Shown piece after piece: positions 6,684 through 11,897 of a DNA stretch of 11,897 nucleotides. Each line of letters begins with the position of its first letter. Position 1 is the stretch's first letter. The stretch comes from JAAOZN01 sp964421575. GTDB taxonomy: Archaea; Thermoproteota; Nitrososphaeria; Nitrososphaerales; JAAOZN01. The notes under the pieces were generated by a model. That model saw only the letters and a program-made list of their open reading frames with translations. It ran no database searches and was not told the DNA's origin. The DNA lies in assembly GCA_964421575.1 (NCBI GenBank), contig CAYQXI010000009.1, positions 1 to 11,897 on the forward strand, written 5' to 3'. Made by a program: the position numbers and the translations under genes.

Positions 6684-7760
6684 TTACCGCTCTGATAACC
6701 AATCTTTTAGAGGTGATGTGATAACCTTTCTGACATTTCTAAGCTCGCTTATTCTCTGTGCACCAACTAGAAACATAGTGGCTTTGAATTGGAAGATTAT
6801 CTTGTTAAGCACGTTTTCCACCTCTTCTTTAGAAACGATCGCTGCTTTAAGAAGAGGGTACGCCATCCCACTCAGCGCTGCGCCTAGAGCGACGCATTTA
6901 GCGGCATCCAAACCGGTTCTGATCCCTCCGGAGGCTATCACAGGGATCTTGACCGCTTTAACAACTTCGATGAGAGCAGCCGCTGTTGGTATCCCCCAGT
7001 CCCAGAAGATCTCGCCTAACTCAGCCTTCTCATTAGCTTCTGCTTCTACGGCGCGGTGGTATTCTATACCAGCCCAGCTTGTGCCGCCAGCACCAGCCAC
7101 ATTCAATGCTGCTACATTAGCCAACTCTAGCTTTAAGGCTACTTCTCTAGACAGCCCGCAGCCGACTTCCTTAACTACAACTGGTAGGCTTAGCTGCTTT
7201 GTTAGCTCGTGTATTTTGGCTAGAACCCCTCTATAGGTGGGCTCGCCTTCTGGTTGTATGAGTTCCTGTAGCGGGTTAAGGTGGACTACGAGTGCGTCTG
7301 CTCTCACGATATCGATCAGCTTCTTAATATCATCTAAACTTAGACCTCTTGCGAGCTGCGCCCCGCCTATGTTGGCTGCCAGAAAGATGTTAGGTCCCTC
7401 TCTTCTAGCCACCCTGTAGGTTTCTGCCAGATCTTCACCCAGTAGTGCTGCTCTTTGGCTTCCAAGCACCATACCTAGGTTCAGTTTCTCTGCAGCCGCC
7501 GCTAGGTTCGCGTTAACCTTCGCTGCTTCTGGTGTGCCGCCTGTCATCGCATCTATCAATATGGGTGCTCCGAATCTATGGTTTAGGAAGGTTGTTGATG
7601 TGTCTATTTCGTTAAAGTCTATTTCGGGTAGTGCATTATGGATTAGATGCACACATTCTAGGAGGGTTGATACTGTGCGTGCTTGCACATGCCGCTCTAA
7701 GGGGATCTTCAGCCCATCTAGCTTCCTCTTTGCTATAACTTCTTTGTCGTCTTCTTTCAA
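6684..7760 (-). CDS. fni: Type 2 isopentenyl-diphosphate delta-isomerase
   Basis: Interconverts isopentenyl and dimethylallyl diphosphate using reduced FMN and Mg2+; the last step before prenyl chain building for archaeal lipids. The 358 residues are full length. Landmarks are RKLDGLKI (12-19) and His24, the flavin-site IDAMTGG (69-75), Asn130 in AANIG, HLNPLQELIQPEGEP (160-174) with Gln169 and Glu171 for catalysis and Mg binding, VKEVGCGLS, GAGGTSWAGIE (223-233), and the phosphate-binding ASGGIRTG (276-283). The start TTG 7760 overlaps the stop of the isopentenyl phosphate kinase gene by 4 nt (TTGA), with GAAGGGT a few bases upstream, so translation is probably coupled. It is the fourth gene of the tight MEMO-to-isomerase section. 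Confidence 0.96.
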   Translation of the reverse strand: MKEDDKEVIAKRKLDGLKIPLERHVQARTVSTLLECVHLIHNALPEIDFNEIDTSTTFLNHRFGAPILIDAMTGGTPEAAKVNANLAAAAEKLNLGMVLGSQRAALLGEDLAETYRVARREGPNIFLAANIGGAQLARGLSLDDIKKLIDIVRADALVVHLNPLQELIQPEGEPTYRGVLAKIHELTKQLSLPVVVKEVGCGLSREVALKLELANVAALNVAGAGGTSWAGIEYHRAVEAEANEKAELGEIFWDWGIPTAAALIEVVKAVKIPVIASGGIRTGLDAAKCVALGAALSGMAYPLLKAAIVSKEEVENVLNKIIFQFKATMFLVGAQRISELRNVRKVITSPLKDWLSER

Positions 7761-8515
7761 GATTCTACCCTTCCAGATACTCGCGTGGCTATGGTCTCCT
7801 CTCCGCGTAATACCTTTAAAACTCTTTCAGGGTGGAGCCCGCTTACAAAATATACGTCTAAACCCATCGAAGCGATCTTCTGCGCTTCCTTAACCTTACC
7901 AACGATGCCGCCTGTGACATCGAAACCATCTTCGCTGCTGTGCTCGGGTAACCAGTTTAGTGAGACCTCTTTGAGTAGTCTACCATTCTTTGGATTAGTA
8001 TCGTAGATCCCATCGACATCGACTGTGAACACTACCCTCTTGGGCTTGAGGCTGCTTGCAATAATGCGCATAAGCGCATCTCCAGATATAACATAAGAGC
8101 CATTTTCGGTTGAGATAACGTCGCCATGAGTGACTGGTGTTAAGCGAGAGGAGAGAATACCATTAAGAATCTGAGCTGCATTTCCGTGTAGAAGACAGAG
8201 GGGTTGGATGCTGTATGCGGAGACGCCCGCTTTCAATAAACTTAACACAATCTCATTATGAAGTGTTAAGACGGCTAGGCGTGTGAGAGTAACGCCTGTG
8301 GGGTCGATTTTCGTTGGTTCTGGTGGCAAGCCGTATTTTTTCGCTATAGGATGTGCGTAGGAGCCGCCGCCGTGCACTATTACCAGCCTACCTTGATATG
8401 CTGCTAACGCTGAGGCTAGTCTGTCTAGATGGTTGTGGTTAAGTGAGAAGGGTCTGGTCTTATCTGTGATTACTGAGCCGCCTATCTTAACGAGCGCTAA
8501 CTCTTCTCGATCCAA
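7757..8515 (-). CDS. ipk: Isopentenyl phosphate kinase
   Basis: Phosphorylates isopentenyl phosphate with ATP to isopentenyl diphosphate, the signature step of the archaeal mevalonate variants. The 252 residues belong to the amino acid kinase family. Motifs are the N-terminal VKIGGSVITDKT (9-20) with Lys10, VHGGGSYAHPIAKKYG (47-62), whose His54-to-His55 region corresponds to the catalytic histidine of this family, SGDALMRIIA in the middle, and VDVDGIYDTNP for the nucleotide. TTG 8515 lies inside the end of the mevalonate kinase gene (19-nt overlap), with GGGGTG 5 nt upstream. No later start precedes Lys10. It is followed by the isomerase with a 4-nt overlap. Its presence argues that this organism uses a phosphomevalonate decarboxylation or dehydration route to isopentenyl phosphate. 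Confidence 0.94.
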   Translation of the reverse strand: MDREELALVKIGGSVITDKTRPFSLNHNHLDRLASALAAYQGRLVIVHGGGSYAHPIAKKYGLPPEPTKIDPTGVTLTRLAVLTLHNEIVLSLLKAGVSAYSIQPLCLLHGNAAQILNGILSSRLTPVTHGDVISTENGSYVISGDALMRIIASSLKPKRVVFTVDVDGIYDTNPKNGRLLKEVSLNWLPEHSSEDGFDVTGGIVGKVKEAQKIASMGLDVYFVSGLHPERVLKVLRGEETIATRVSGRVES

Positions 8516-9453
8516 GTCTTCACCCCGTTGTTGGGTAGAGGTGTGATGAAGGTTTCTGAGGCTACTTTAGAGACCGCTTTGACAACCTCTTCCACACCAT
8601 CCTCTGAGCAGAGTATGATTACACTACCGCCTCCTCCGGCTCCAGTAAGCTTCGCTCCTAGCGCTGCTGAGCACGACAGGGCTACTTCGACTATCTGCTC
8701 GATCTTCTTTATCGAGATCCCTAACCAGCTCAACGTGCTGTGGAAGAAGTTTAGGATCGCACCAGCCCTCTTTAAGTCGCCTGTGACCAACGCTTCTGCG
8801 CAGCATCGTGATAGGATGCTTGCCGACTCGACCAAAGAGTTAAAGAGCGAAGGGTTTTGCTCCTTCCACATTCTAACCCGCTCTATTAGGTCACCCGTTT
8901 CTCTCTCCACGCCTGTGGATGCTATCACAAATCTCACCTTCTTCTTCAGCTGTATAGGTTCTGGCGGAGTACCTTTTGTGAATAAGAGCAAGCCACCTGT
9001 AGCAGAGACGTGAACATCGATACCCGAAGGATTCTTATGCACGAGGCGCTCAGCGGCCATAGCCAACTTTATGACATCATCCAGCGGCAGTCTATGGCCT
9101 AAGGCTAGCGCGGAAGCGACGACCGCAGCGACCGCAGAGGAGCTCGACGACCCTAATCCTGATCTGGGTGGTAGATCGCTCTGAATCGTTAGTTTCACTC
9201 CTCTCTTTTCATCTAGGTGCTCTTTAACCGCTGTGATGGCTGCTGCGAGCGGCTTCAACTTTTCAGGTATGCGGCTGGTAGATAGATCTGCTTGTATCTT
9301 GAGGTCTTTTGAGTATATGATTGTTGTTGGTGATGGCTCGGCTTTTGCTGTGGTACCCCTGTTTATAGCGGCTGCTAGGGCTGTGGCGCCGTAGACGACA
9401 AAGTGTTCCCCGCAGATGATTATCTTACCCGGTGCAAATGCGTACGCTTTCAA
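8497..9453 (-). CDS. mvk: Mevalonate kinase
   Basis: ATP-dependent phosphorylation of mevalonate to 5-phosphomevalonate, the first kinase step of isoprenoid synthesis. The 318 residues carry the three GHMP-kinase motifs: APGKIIICGEHFVVYG (7-22), the ATP loop LPPRSGLGSSSSSAVA (94-109), and KLTGAGGGGSVI (268-279). Catalytic Asp146 is in NPSGIDVHVS, and Lys10 is in the first motif. The start TTG 9453 lies 3 nt after the MEMO gene stop, with AAAGGATAGG just before it in that gene. The 3' end overlaps the isopentenyl phosphate kinase gene by 19 nt. Codons of this minus-strand gene end mainly in A or C, unlike the minus-strand genes at the left of the window. Confidence 0.96.
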   Translation of the reverse strand: MKAYAFAPGKIIICGEHFVVYGATALAAAINRGTTAKAEPSPTTIIYSKDLKIQADLSTSRIPEKLKPLAAAITAVKEHLDEKRGVKLTIQSDLPPRSGLGSSSSSAVAAVVASALALGHRLPLDDVIKLAMAAERLVHKNPSGIDVHVSATGGLLLFTKGTPPEPIQLKKKVRFVIASTGVERETGDLIERVRMWKEQNPSLFNSLVESASILSRCCAEALVTGDLKRAGAILNFFHSTLSWLGISIKKIEQIVEVALSCSAALGAKLTGAGGGGSVIILCSEDGVEEVVKAVSKVASETFITPLPNNGVKTWIEKS

Positions 9454-9456
9454 AGC

Positions 9457-10305
9457 CTATCCTTTGCAGAATCTTATAGAAGCGTAACCTACTACCGAGC
9501 TCTTGTCTCCACTTACATCTCCGCTAGTGGCATACTTAAGAAGCTCAGCTTTCTTAAGGGATAGATCGTTGGCTGCGGTCATAAGAGCTGCGACAGGCCC
9601 GTAGCCGCACGCTGAGACATCTAGGCGTTGAATCACACCATAAAGCTTAAGGACGTCTAGAGATAGCGCGGCGTTGATGAACTCTGCATCTTTACGCTCA
9701 GCCTCTTTTTGGCTCTCGTAGTGTGTTAGGTCTGAGGATGCTATTATTAAGCATCGCCGCCCTTTTACGATCTCAGCGATAGCGTGCCCCACTTCTACAG
9801 CTGTATCCTTATCTTGGAAGAGCATTGTAATAGGTAGGATCTTGAATTTTGAGTCGAAAATGTATTGAAGGAAGGGTAGCTGAACTTCGATGGAATGCTC
9901 TCTTCTATGCGCCGCTTCGCTAAAATCAACTATACCAGAAGTCTTGACAAGAGCCTTAGCGTCCTCAGAGCTGACCTCAAGATCGCCAAGGGGTGTGCGC
10001 CAAATACCCCCCGCTACCGTAGCTACTCCGCTTCCCAACCCCCAATGGTTCGGCCCTATTATGATAACTAATTCGGGTGTGGGAAGGGATGAGGCGTAAT
10101 AGTAGCCGTGGGCTGCGATAGGTCCGGAGTAGATGTAGCCAGCGTGTGGGGAAACGAGTCCAGCAATCTCTTCATCAGACTTGGGTGCGGGTGGCATCTT
10201 ACGTGGGCCTAAAGGGTGAAGGAAGCACTCCTCTATGCTCTTCCTCAGTCTAGTTGGGTCCGCTTCATAAAACTGGCCGGCTACAGCTGGTCTTCTAACC
10301 TCCAA
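9457..10305 (-). CDS. MEMO1 family protein (AmmeMemoRadiSam system protein B-like)
   Basis: The 282 residues match the MEMO family over their full length, from MEVRRPAVAGQFYEAD at the N-terminus to DVSGDKSSVVGYASI at the end. The fold is related to extradiol dioxygenases. Likely metal or active-site residues are His54 (SPHAGYIYSG), His87 (GPNHWG), Asp192 and His195 (SSDLTHYE), and Cys233 (SACGYGP). These correspond to the conserved His/His/Cys site of human MEMO1. The biochemical role in archaea is not settled. It sits next to the mevalonate kinase gene, a neighbourhood I recall from many archaea, which suggests a link to isoprenoid metabolism; that link is inference. No radical SAM or AMMECR1 partner is visible. 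TTG 10305 keeps the conserved N-terminus, and a TATA-like box lies about 35 bp upstream. Confidence 0.93.
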   Translation of the reverse strand: MEVRRPAVAGQFYEADPTRLRKSIEECFLHPLGPRKMPPAPKSDEEIAGLVSPHAGYIYSGPIAAHGYYYASSLPTPELVIIIGPNHWGLGSGVATVAGGIWRTPLGDLEVSSEDAKALVKTSGIVDFSEAAHRREHSIEVQLPFLQYIFDSKFKILPITMLFQDKDTAVEVGHAIAEIVKGRRCLIIASSDLTHYESQKEAERKDAEFINAALSLDVLKLYGVIQRLDVSACGYGPVAALMTAANDLSLKKAELLKYATSGDVSGDKSSVVGYASIRFCKG

Positions 10306-10336
10306 GTGTATCAGCAGTAGAGTAGTATGTGGTGGC

Positions 10337-10343
10337 TTTAAAA
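10337..10343 (-). promoter_or_regulatory. TATA-like box upstream of the MEMO gene
   Basis: In the 46-nt gap after rpsB the minus strand reads CGTTTTAAAGCC, with TTTTAAA at 10343-10337. A start site about 25-27 bp downstream would lie 5-10 nt before TTG 10305, and there is no Shine-Dalgarno. This fits a nearly leaderless transcript that could separate the MEMO-isoprenoid genes from rpsB. Confidence 0.4.
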
Positions 10344-10351
10344 CGTTAGGG

Positions 10352-11026
10352 TTAAGGCTTCGCTACAGCAGCTTCCTCCACTAGCTTGGTTTCGAAGTCT
10401 TCGATGGTGTATTTCATCGGCTGGTCTGGTGTCAGTCTGCCTGTGCGTATAAGTACGGCTCTTGCTAGGAGCCAGAAGACGGCTGCTAGAGCCTTTCTTC
10501 CACGGTTATTTGCGGGTATGACGAGATCTACCTTTGATGTGACGTTATCTGTGTCGCAGATCGCTACAACTGGTATGCCCATCTTAGAGGCTTCGTCAAC
10601 CGCTTGCGTGTCGATAGCTGGATCAGCAACTACGACAATCTCTGCGTCGATATGGTGAGGATATAGGGGGTTTGTGAAGGTTCCGGGCATGAAGCGCCCT
10701 GTTATCGGGATCGCACCCGTCAACTCACAGAACTTTTCAATCGGTGTCTTGGCGTACTCTCTGGACGAATACACGACCACCCTACTTATATCGGCTCTAG
10801 AGATAAAGCGGGCTGCGATCTCTATTCTCGCTAACGTCTTACTTAGGTCGATGTAGTGAAGTCCGTCTGGTGTTGTTCTGCTTACGAAATGCGCCATAGC
10901 CTTCGTCTTGACCATGGTCCCTACTCTTATGCCGGTTGCAAGGAGGATCTTCTCCGATATTATAGTCTCTGGTTTACTAGGCTGCTCCGCACCTTCAGCT
11001 TCTTTACCCGAGGCTTTACCAGACAT
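10352..11026 (-). CDS. rpsB: 30S ribosomal protein S2 (archaeal uS2)
   Basis: Structural protein of the small ribosomal subunit. The 224 residues match archaeal/eukaryotic uS2 throughout. Landmarks are ILLATGIRVGTMVKTKAMAH (27-46), HYIDLSKTLARIEIAARF (57-74), VVYSSREY, the highly conserved TGRFMPGTFTNP (109-120), VVVADPAIDTQAVDEA, and CDTDN followed by DLVIPANNRGRKALA (157-181). The first 20 residues are a charged, low-complexity extension (Gly/Lys/Glu/Pro). The start is ATG 11026, one of the few ATG starts in the minus-strand run. It heads this run and is followed by the MEMO and isoprenoid genes. A divergent metallopeptidase-like gene begins 163 bp away. Confidence 0.97.
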   Translation of the reverse strand: MSGKASGKEAEGAEQPSKPETIISEKILLATGIRVGTMVKTKAMAHFVSRTTPDGLHYIDLSKTLARIEIAARFISRADISRVVVYSSREYAKTPIEKFCELTGAIPITGRFMPGTFTNPLYPHHIDAEIVVVADPAIDTQAVDEASKMGIPVVAICDTDNVTSKVDLVIPANNRGRKALAAVFWLLARAVLIRTGRLTPDQPMKYTIEDFETKLVEEAAVAKP

Positions 11027-11189
11027 CTGACGCTCTACCGCTTACCGCATAGACCACCAACCACACATCTTAATAAGCCTATATCACTCGGACAAAGAAA
11101 CAGAAGACTACCAATCGAATCACAAGAGAATTTACGTAAAAGTCAGTTTATTTGGTTTCTAAAGCCTTAAGATAACCATAGCTTAACCC
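11027..11189. promoter_or_regulatory. Divergent promoter region of rpsB and the metallopeptidase-like gene
   Basis: This 163-bp spacer has no gene that I can see. For rpsB the minus strand has a TATA-like CTTATTAAG (11077-11069), which would start transcription near 11046 and leave a leader of about 20 nt. For the + strand gene, GTTTATTT at 11146-11153 is about 40 bp before ATG 11190. A Shine-Dalgarno is not obvious for either start. No tRNA or stable hairpin was recognised. Confidence 0.4.
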
Positions 11190-11591
11190 ATGATTGTCTT
11201 GGAGTACTCTTATGCTGAGGATGTTAGGCTTCTCGCCGAAACGATAATCGATACGCTGGGTTTGCATCATATTGACCGCTCTAGGTTAGGGTTTGTCAGG
11301 AGCCGGGGTTCGAAATCTAGGCGTGTGGCTGCTAGGATACACGCTTTAGGCAAGGTCTGGGAAGCTGGTTTTAACATTAAACCTAGGTATCTGATAGAAG
11401 TCATATCTGAGAAGTATGATAGATTAAATCAGCAAGAGAAGGAGAAGGTTATCATACACGAGTTACTCCACATACCCAAGTGTTTTGGGGGAGGGTTTGT
11501 GCCCCACGGTAGGGGTGTAAACAGGAGAAGGGTAGAGGAGCTGCATTGGAGGTATAGGAGGGGTGTTAACTCAACTTATACCCAACCTTAA
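11190..11591 (+). CDS. Small HExxH putative metallopeptidase
   Basis: A 133-residue protein with a zinc-metallopeptidase motif IIHELLHIPKCFGGG (88-102): His90, Glu91 and His94. A conserved-looking tail follows, FVPHGRGVNRRRVEELHWRYR (103-123), with His106 or His119 as a possible third ligand. The N-terminal half holds DVRLLAETIIDTLGL and a basic stretch RSRGSKSRRVAARIHALGK (37-55). It resembles the small 'putative metallopeptidase' family common in archaea and phages; I know of no established substrate. There is no signal peptide or membrane segment. ATG 11190 is the natural start; the upstream Shine-Dalgarno is weak. Its end overlaps the convergent dodecin-like gene by 21 bp. Codons end mostly in G or T, unlike rio2 on the same strand. 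Confidence 0.75.
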   Translation: MIVLEYSYAEDVRLLAETIIDTLGLHHIDRSRLGFVRSRGSKSRRVAARIHALGKVWEAGFNIKPRYLIEVISEKYDRLNQQEKEKVIIHELLHIPKCFGGGFVPHGRGVNRRRVEELHWRYRRGVNSTYTQP

Positions 11592-11762
11592 CCGCGACTT
11601 GTACTCCTTTACCTTACCATCTTTTATGCTGCCTCTTATATCTGAAACCTCGAAACACGAAATCTGCTTACTTTCCTTATAGGCTTCCTCCACCGCTGTA
11701 TCTGGAAATGAAAAACAGAAGATGAGTCGGCGAGGGTATTTTTCAAATCTGCTGAGACCCAC
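11571..11762 (-). CDS. Dodecin-like small protein (tentative)
   Basis: A 63-residue product starting at GTG 11762; an in-frame TAG lies just upstream. The C-terminal half, FEVSDIRGSIKDGKVKEYKSRLRLGIS in two parts (FEVSDIRGSIKDGK and VKEYKSRLRLGIS), resembles the last two strands of dodecins, whose usual pattern is EV..QxxxVxDGKIxEYRVxLKVxF. The preceding TAVEEAYKES could be the single dodecin helix, but it is a few residues short. The N-terminal strand (RRLIFCFSFPD) does not match the usual KVIEIVGSSP. Known: dodecins form 12-mer shells that store flavin or CoA. It could instead be a diverged or decayed dodecin, or a spurious ORF. A TATA-like box about 25 bp upstream fits a leaderless transcript. 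It diverges from a ferritin-like gene and overlaps the metallopeptidase gene at its end. Confidence 0.5.
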   Translation of the reverse strand: MGLSRFEKYPRRLIFCFSFPDTAVEEAYKESKQISCFEVSDIRGSIKDGKVKEYKSRLRLGIS

Positions 11763-11780
11763 TAAAACGTAAATAGAAAT

Positions 11781-11790
11781 CTTTTATAGC
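11781..11790. promoter_or_regulatory. Shared palindromic TATA-like box between dodecin-like and ferritin-like genes
   Basis: CTTTTATAGC on the + strand reads GCTATAAAAG on the minus strand, so a TATA-like core is present in both directions. On + it is 31-40 bp before ATG 11821; on minus its near edge is 19 bp before GTG 11762. The 58-bp divergent spacer has room for little else apart from AGGGTG (11807-11812) and GGTG (11814-11817), which look like Shine-Dalgarno sequences for the ferritin-like gene. Confidence 0.4.
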
Positions 11791-11820
11791 ATCTTTTGCG
11801 GTAAGTAGGGTGTGGTGTAA

Positions 11821-11897
11821 ATGGGTAAGAAGGGAAGAGAAGTCGTTGAAGGTGACGTAGACCAGCTTATCCTTGAATTGCAGAAGGCTTATGCAGA
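11821..11897 (+). CDS. Ferritin-like/Dps-like protein (5' end only)
   Basis: Only 25 full codons are in the window, beginning MGKKGREVVEGDVDQLILEL and ending QKAYA. This opening is what I remember for archaeal ferritin-like (Dps-like, bacterioferritin-related) proteins, where GKKGREIV...DV..L...LNKAYADEW leads into the first helix of the di-iron four-helix bundle. The iron ligands lie past the window edge, so the call rests on the N-terminus alone. Such proteins store iron or detoxify peroxide. ATG 11821 has Shine-Dalgarno-like AGGGTG/GGTG just upstream and a TATA-like box 31-40 bp upstream. Confidence 0.6.
   Translation, partial: MGKKGREVVEGDVDQLILELQKAYA

Noticed and set aside
6674..6726. 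Three copies of TGATAACC at 6674, 6693 and 6719 between and within the isomerase end and the spacer.
   Set aside because: Spacings are irregular (19 and 26 bp) and one or more copies encode conserved-type protein sequence, so chance is the simpler explanation.
6661..7236. A 191-codon + strand frame inside the IPP isomerase gene, and similar + frames at 8528-9013 and 7534-7893.
   Set aside because: These are antisense shadows of well-conserved enzymes; no motifs or start signals are seen.
11300..11325. GGTTCGAAATC, which resembles a tRNA T-loop.
   Set aside because: The flanking bases do not pair into a 5-bp T-stem and no acceptor or anticodon arm is found; it lies within the metallopeptidase reading frame.

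Overview
The window reads as a piece of archaeal chromosome. The evidence is a RIO2 kinase, an archaeal-type S-adenosylmethionine synthetase, an Sm-like protein, an archaeal ribosomal protein S2, and the archaeal isoprenoid set (mevalonate kinase, isopentenyl phosphate kinase, type 2 IPP isomerase). TATA-like boxes sit at archaeal distances from several starts, and most genes start with TTG. A Thermoproteota (TACK) lineage is plausible, but the sequence alone does not fix the taxon. I see no rRNA, tRNA, CRISPR array or insertion sequence.

Left edge (1-1382, minus strand): the first 460 codons of a large restriction-modification type protein. A nuclease-like N-terminal segment is followed by an Eco57I-type N6-adenine methyltransferase core, and the rest lies outside the window. 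After a 134-bp divergent spacer very poor in G and T on the + strand comes rio2 (1517-2416, +). It meets the S-adenosylmethionine synthetase gene tail to tail with interlocked stop codons. That gene and an upstream Sm-like gene form a two-gene minus-strand unit (3886-2413).

Centre and right (about 11.03-4.0 kb, minus strand): a long co-directional run of rpsB (S2), MEMO family, mevalonate kinase, isopentenyl phosphate kinase, IPP isomerase 2, an LsrF-like class I aldolase, a zinc-dependent dehydrogenase and a four-CBS-domain protein. The MEMO-MVK-IPK-IDI2 section is very tight (3-nt gap, 19-nt overlap, 4-nt overlap), which suggests translational coupling of the isoprenoid enzymes. The aldolase and dehydrogenase are 14 nt apart and look like a small metabolic pair attached to that operon.

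Right edge (11190-11897): a small HExxH metallopeptidase-like gene on +, a dodecin-like small gene on minus that overlaps its end, and the start of a Dps-like/ferritin-like gene on + that diverges from the dodecin-like gene across one palindromic TATA-like box.

The most unusual signal is compositional. Left of about 4-5 kb the + strand is A/C-rich whichever strand is coding; right of it the preference reverses. Genes on the same coding strand therefore use opposite third-codon bases on the two sides. This is the pattern expected near a replication origin, or at an assembly inversion. The most interesting gene-level points are the LsrF-like aldolase and dehydrogenase pair in an archaeal isoprenoid operon, the partial nuclease-methyltransferase, and the dodecin-like/ferritin-like divergent pair.
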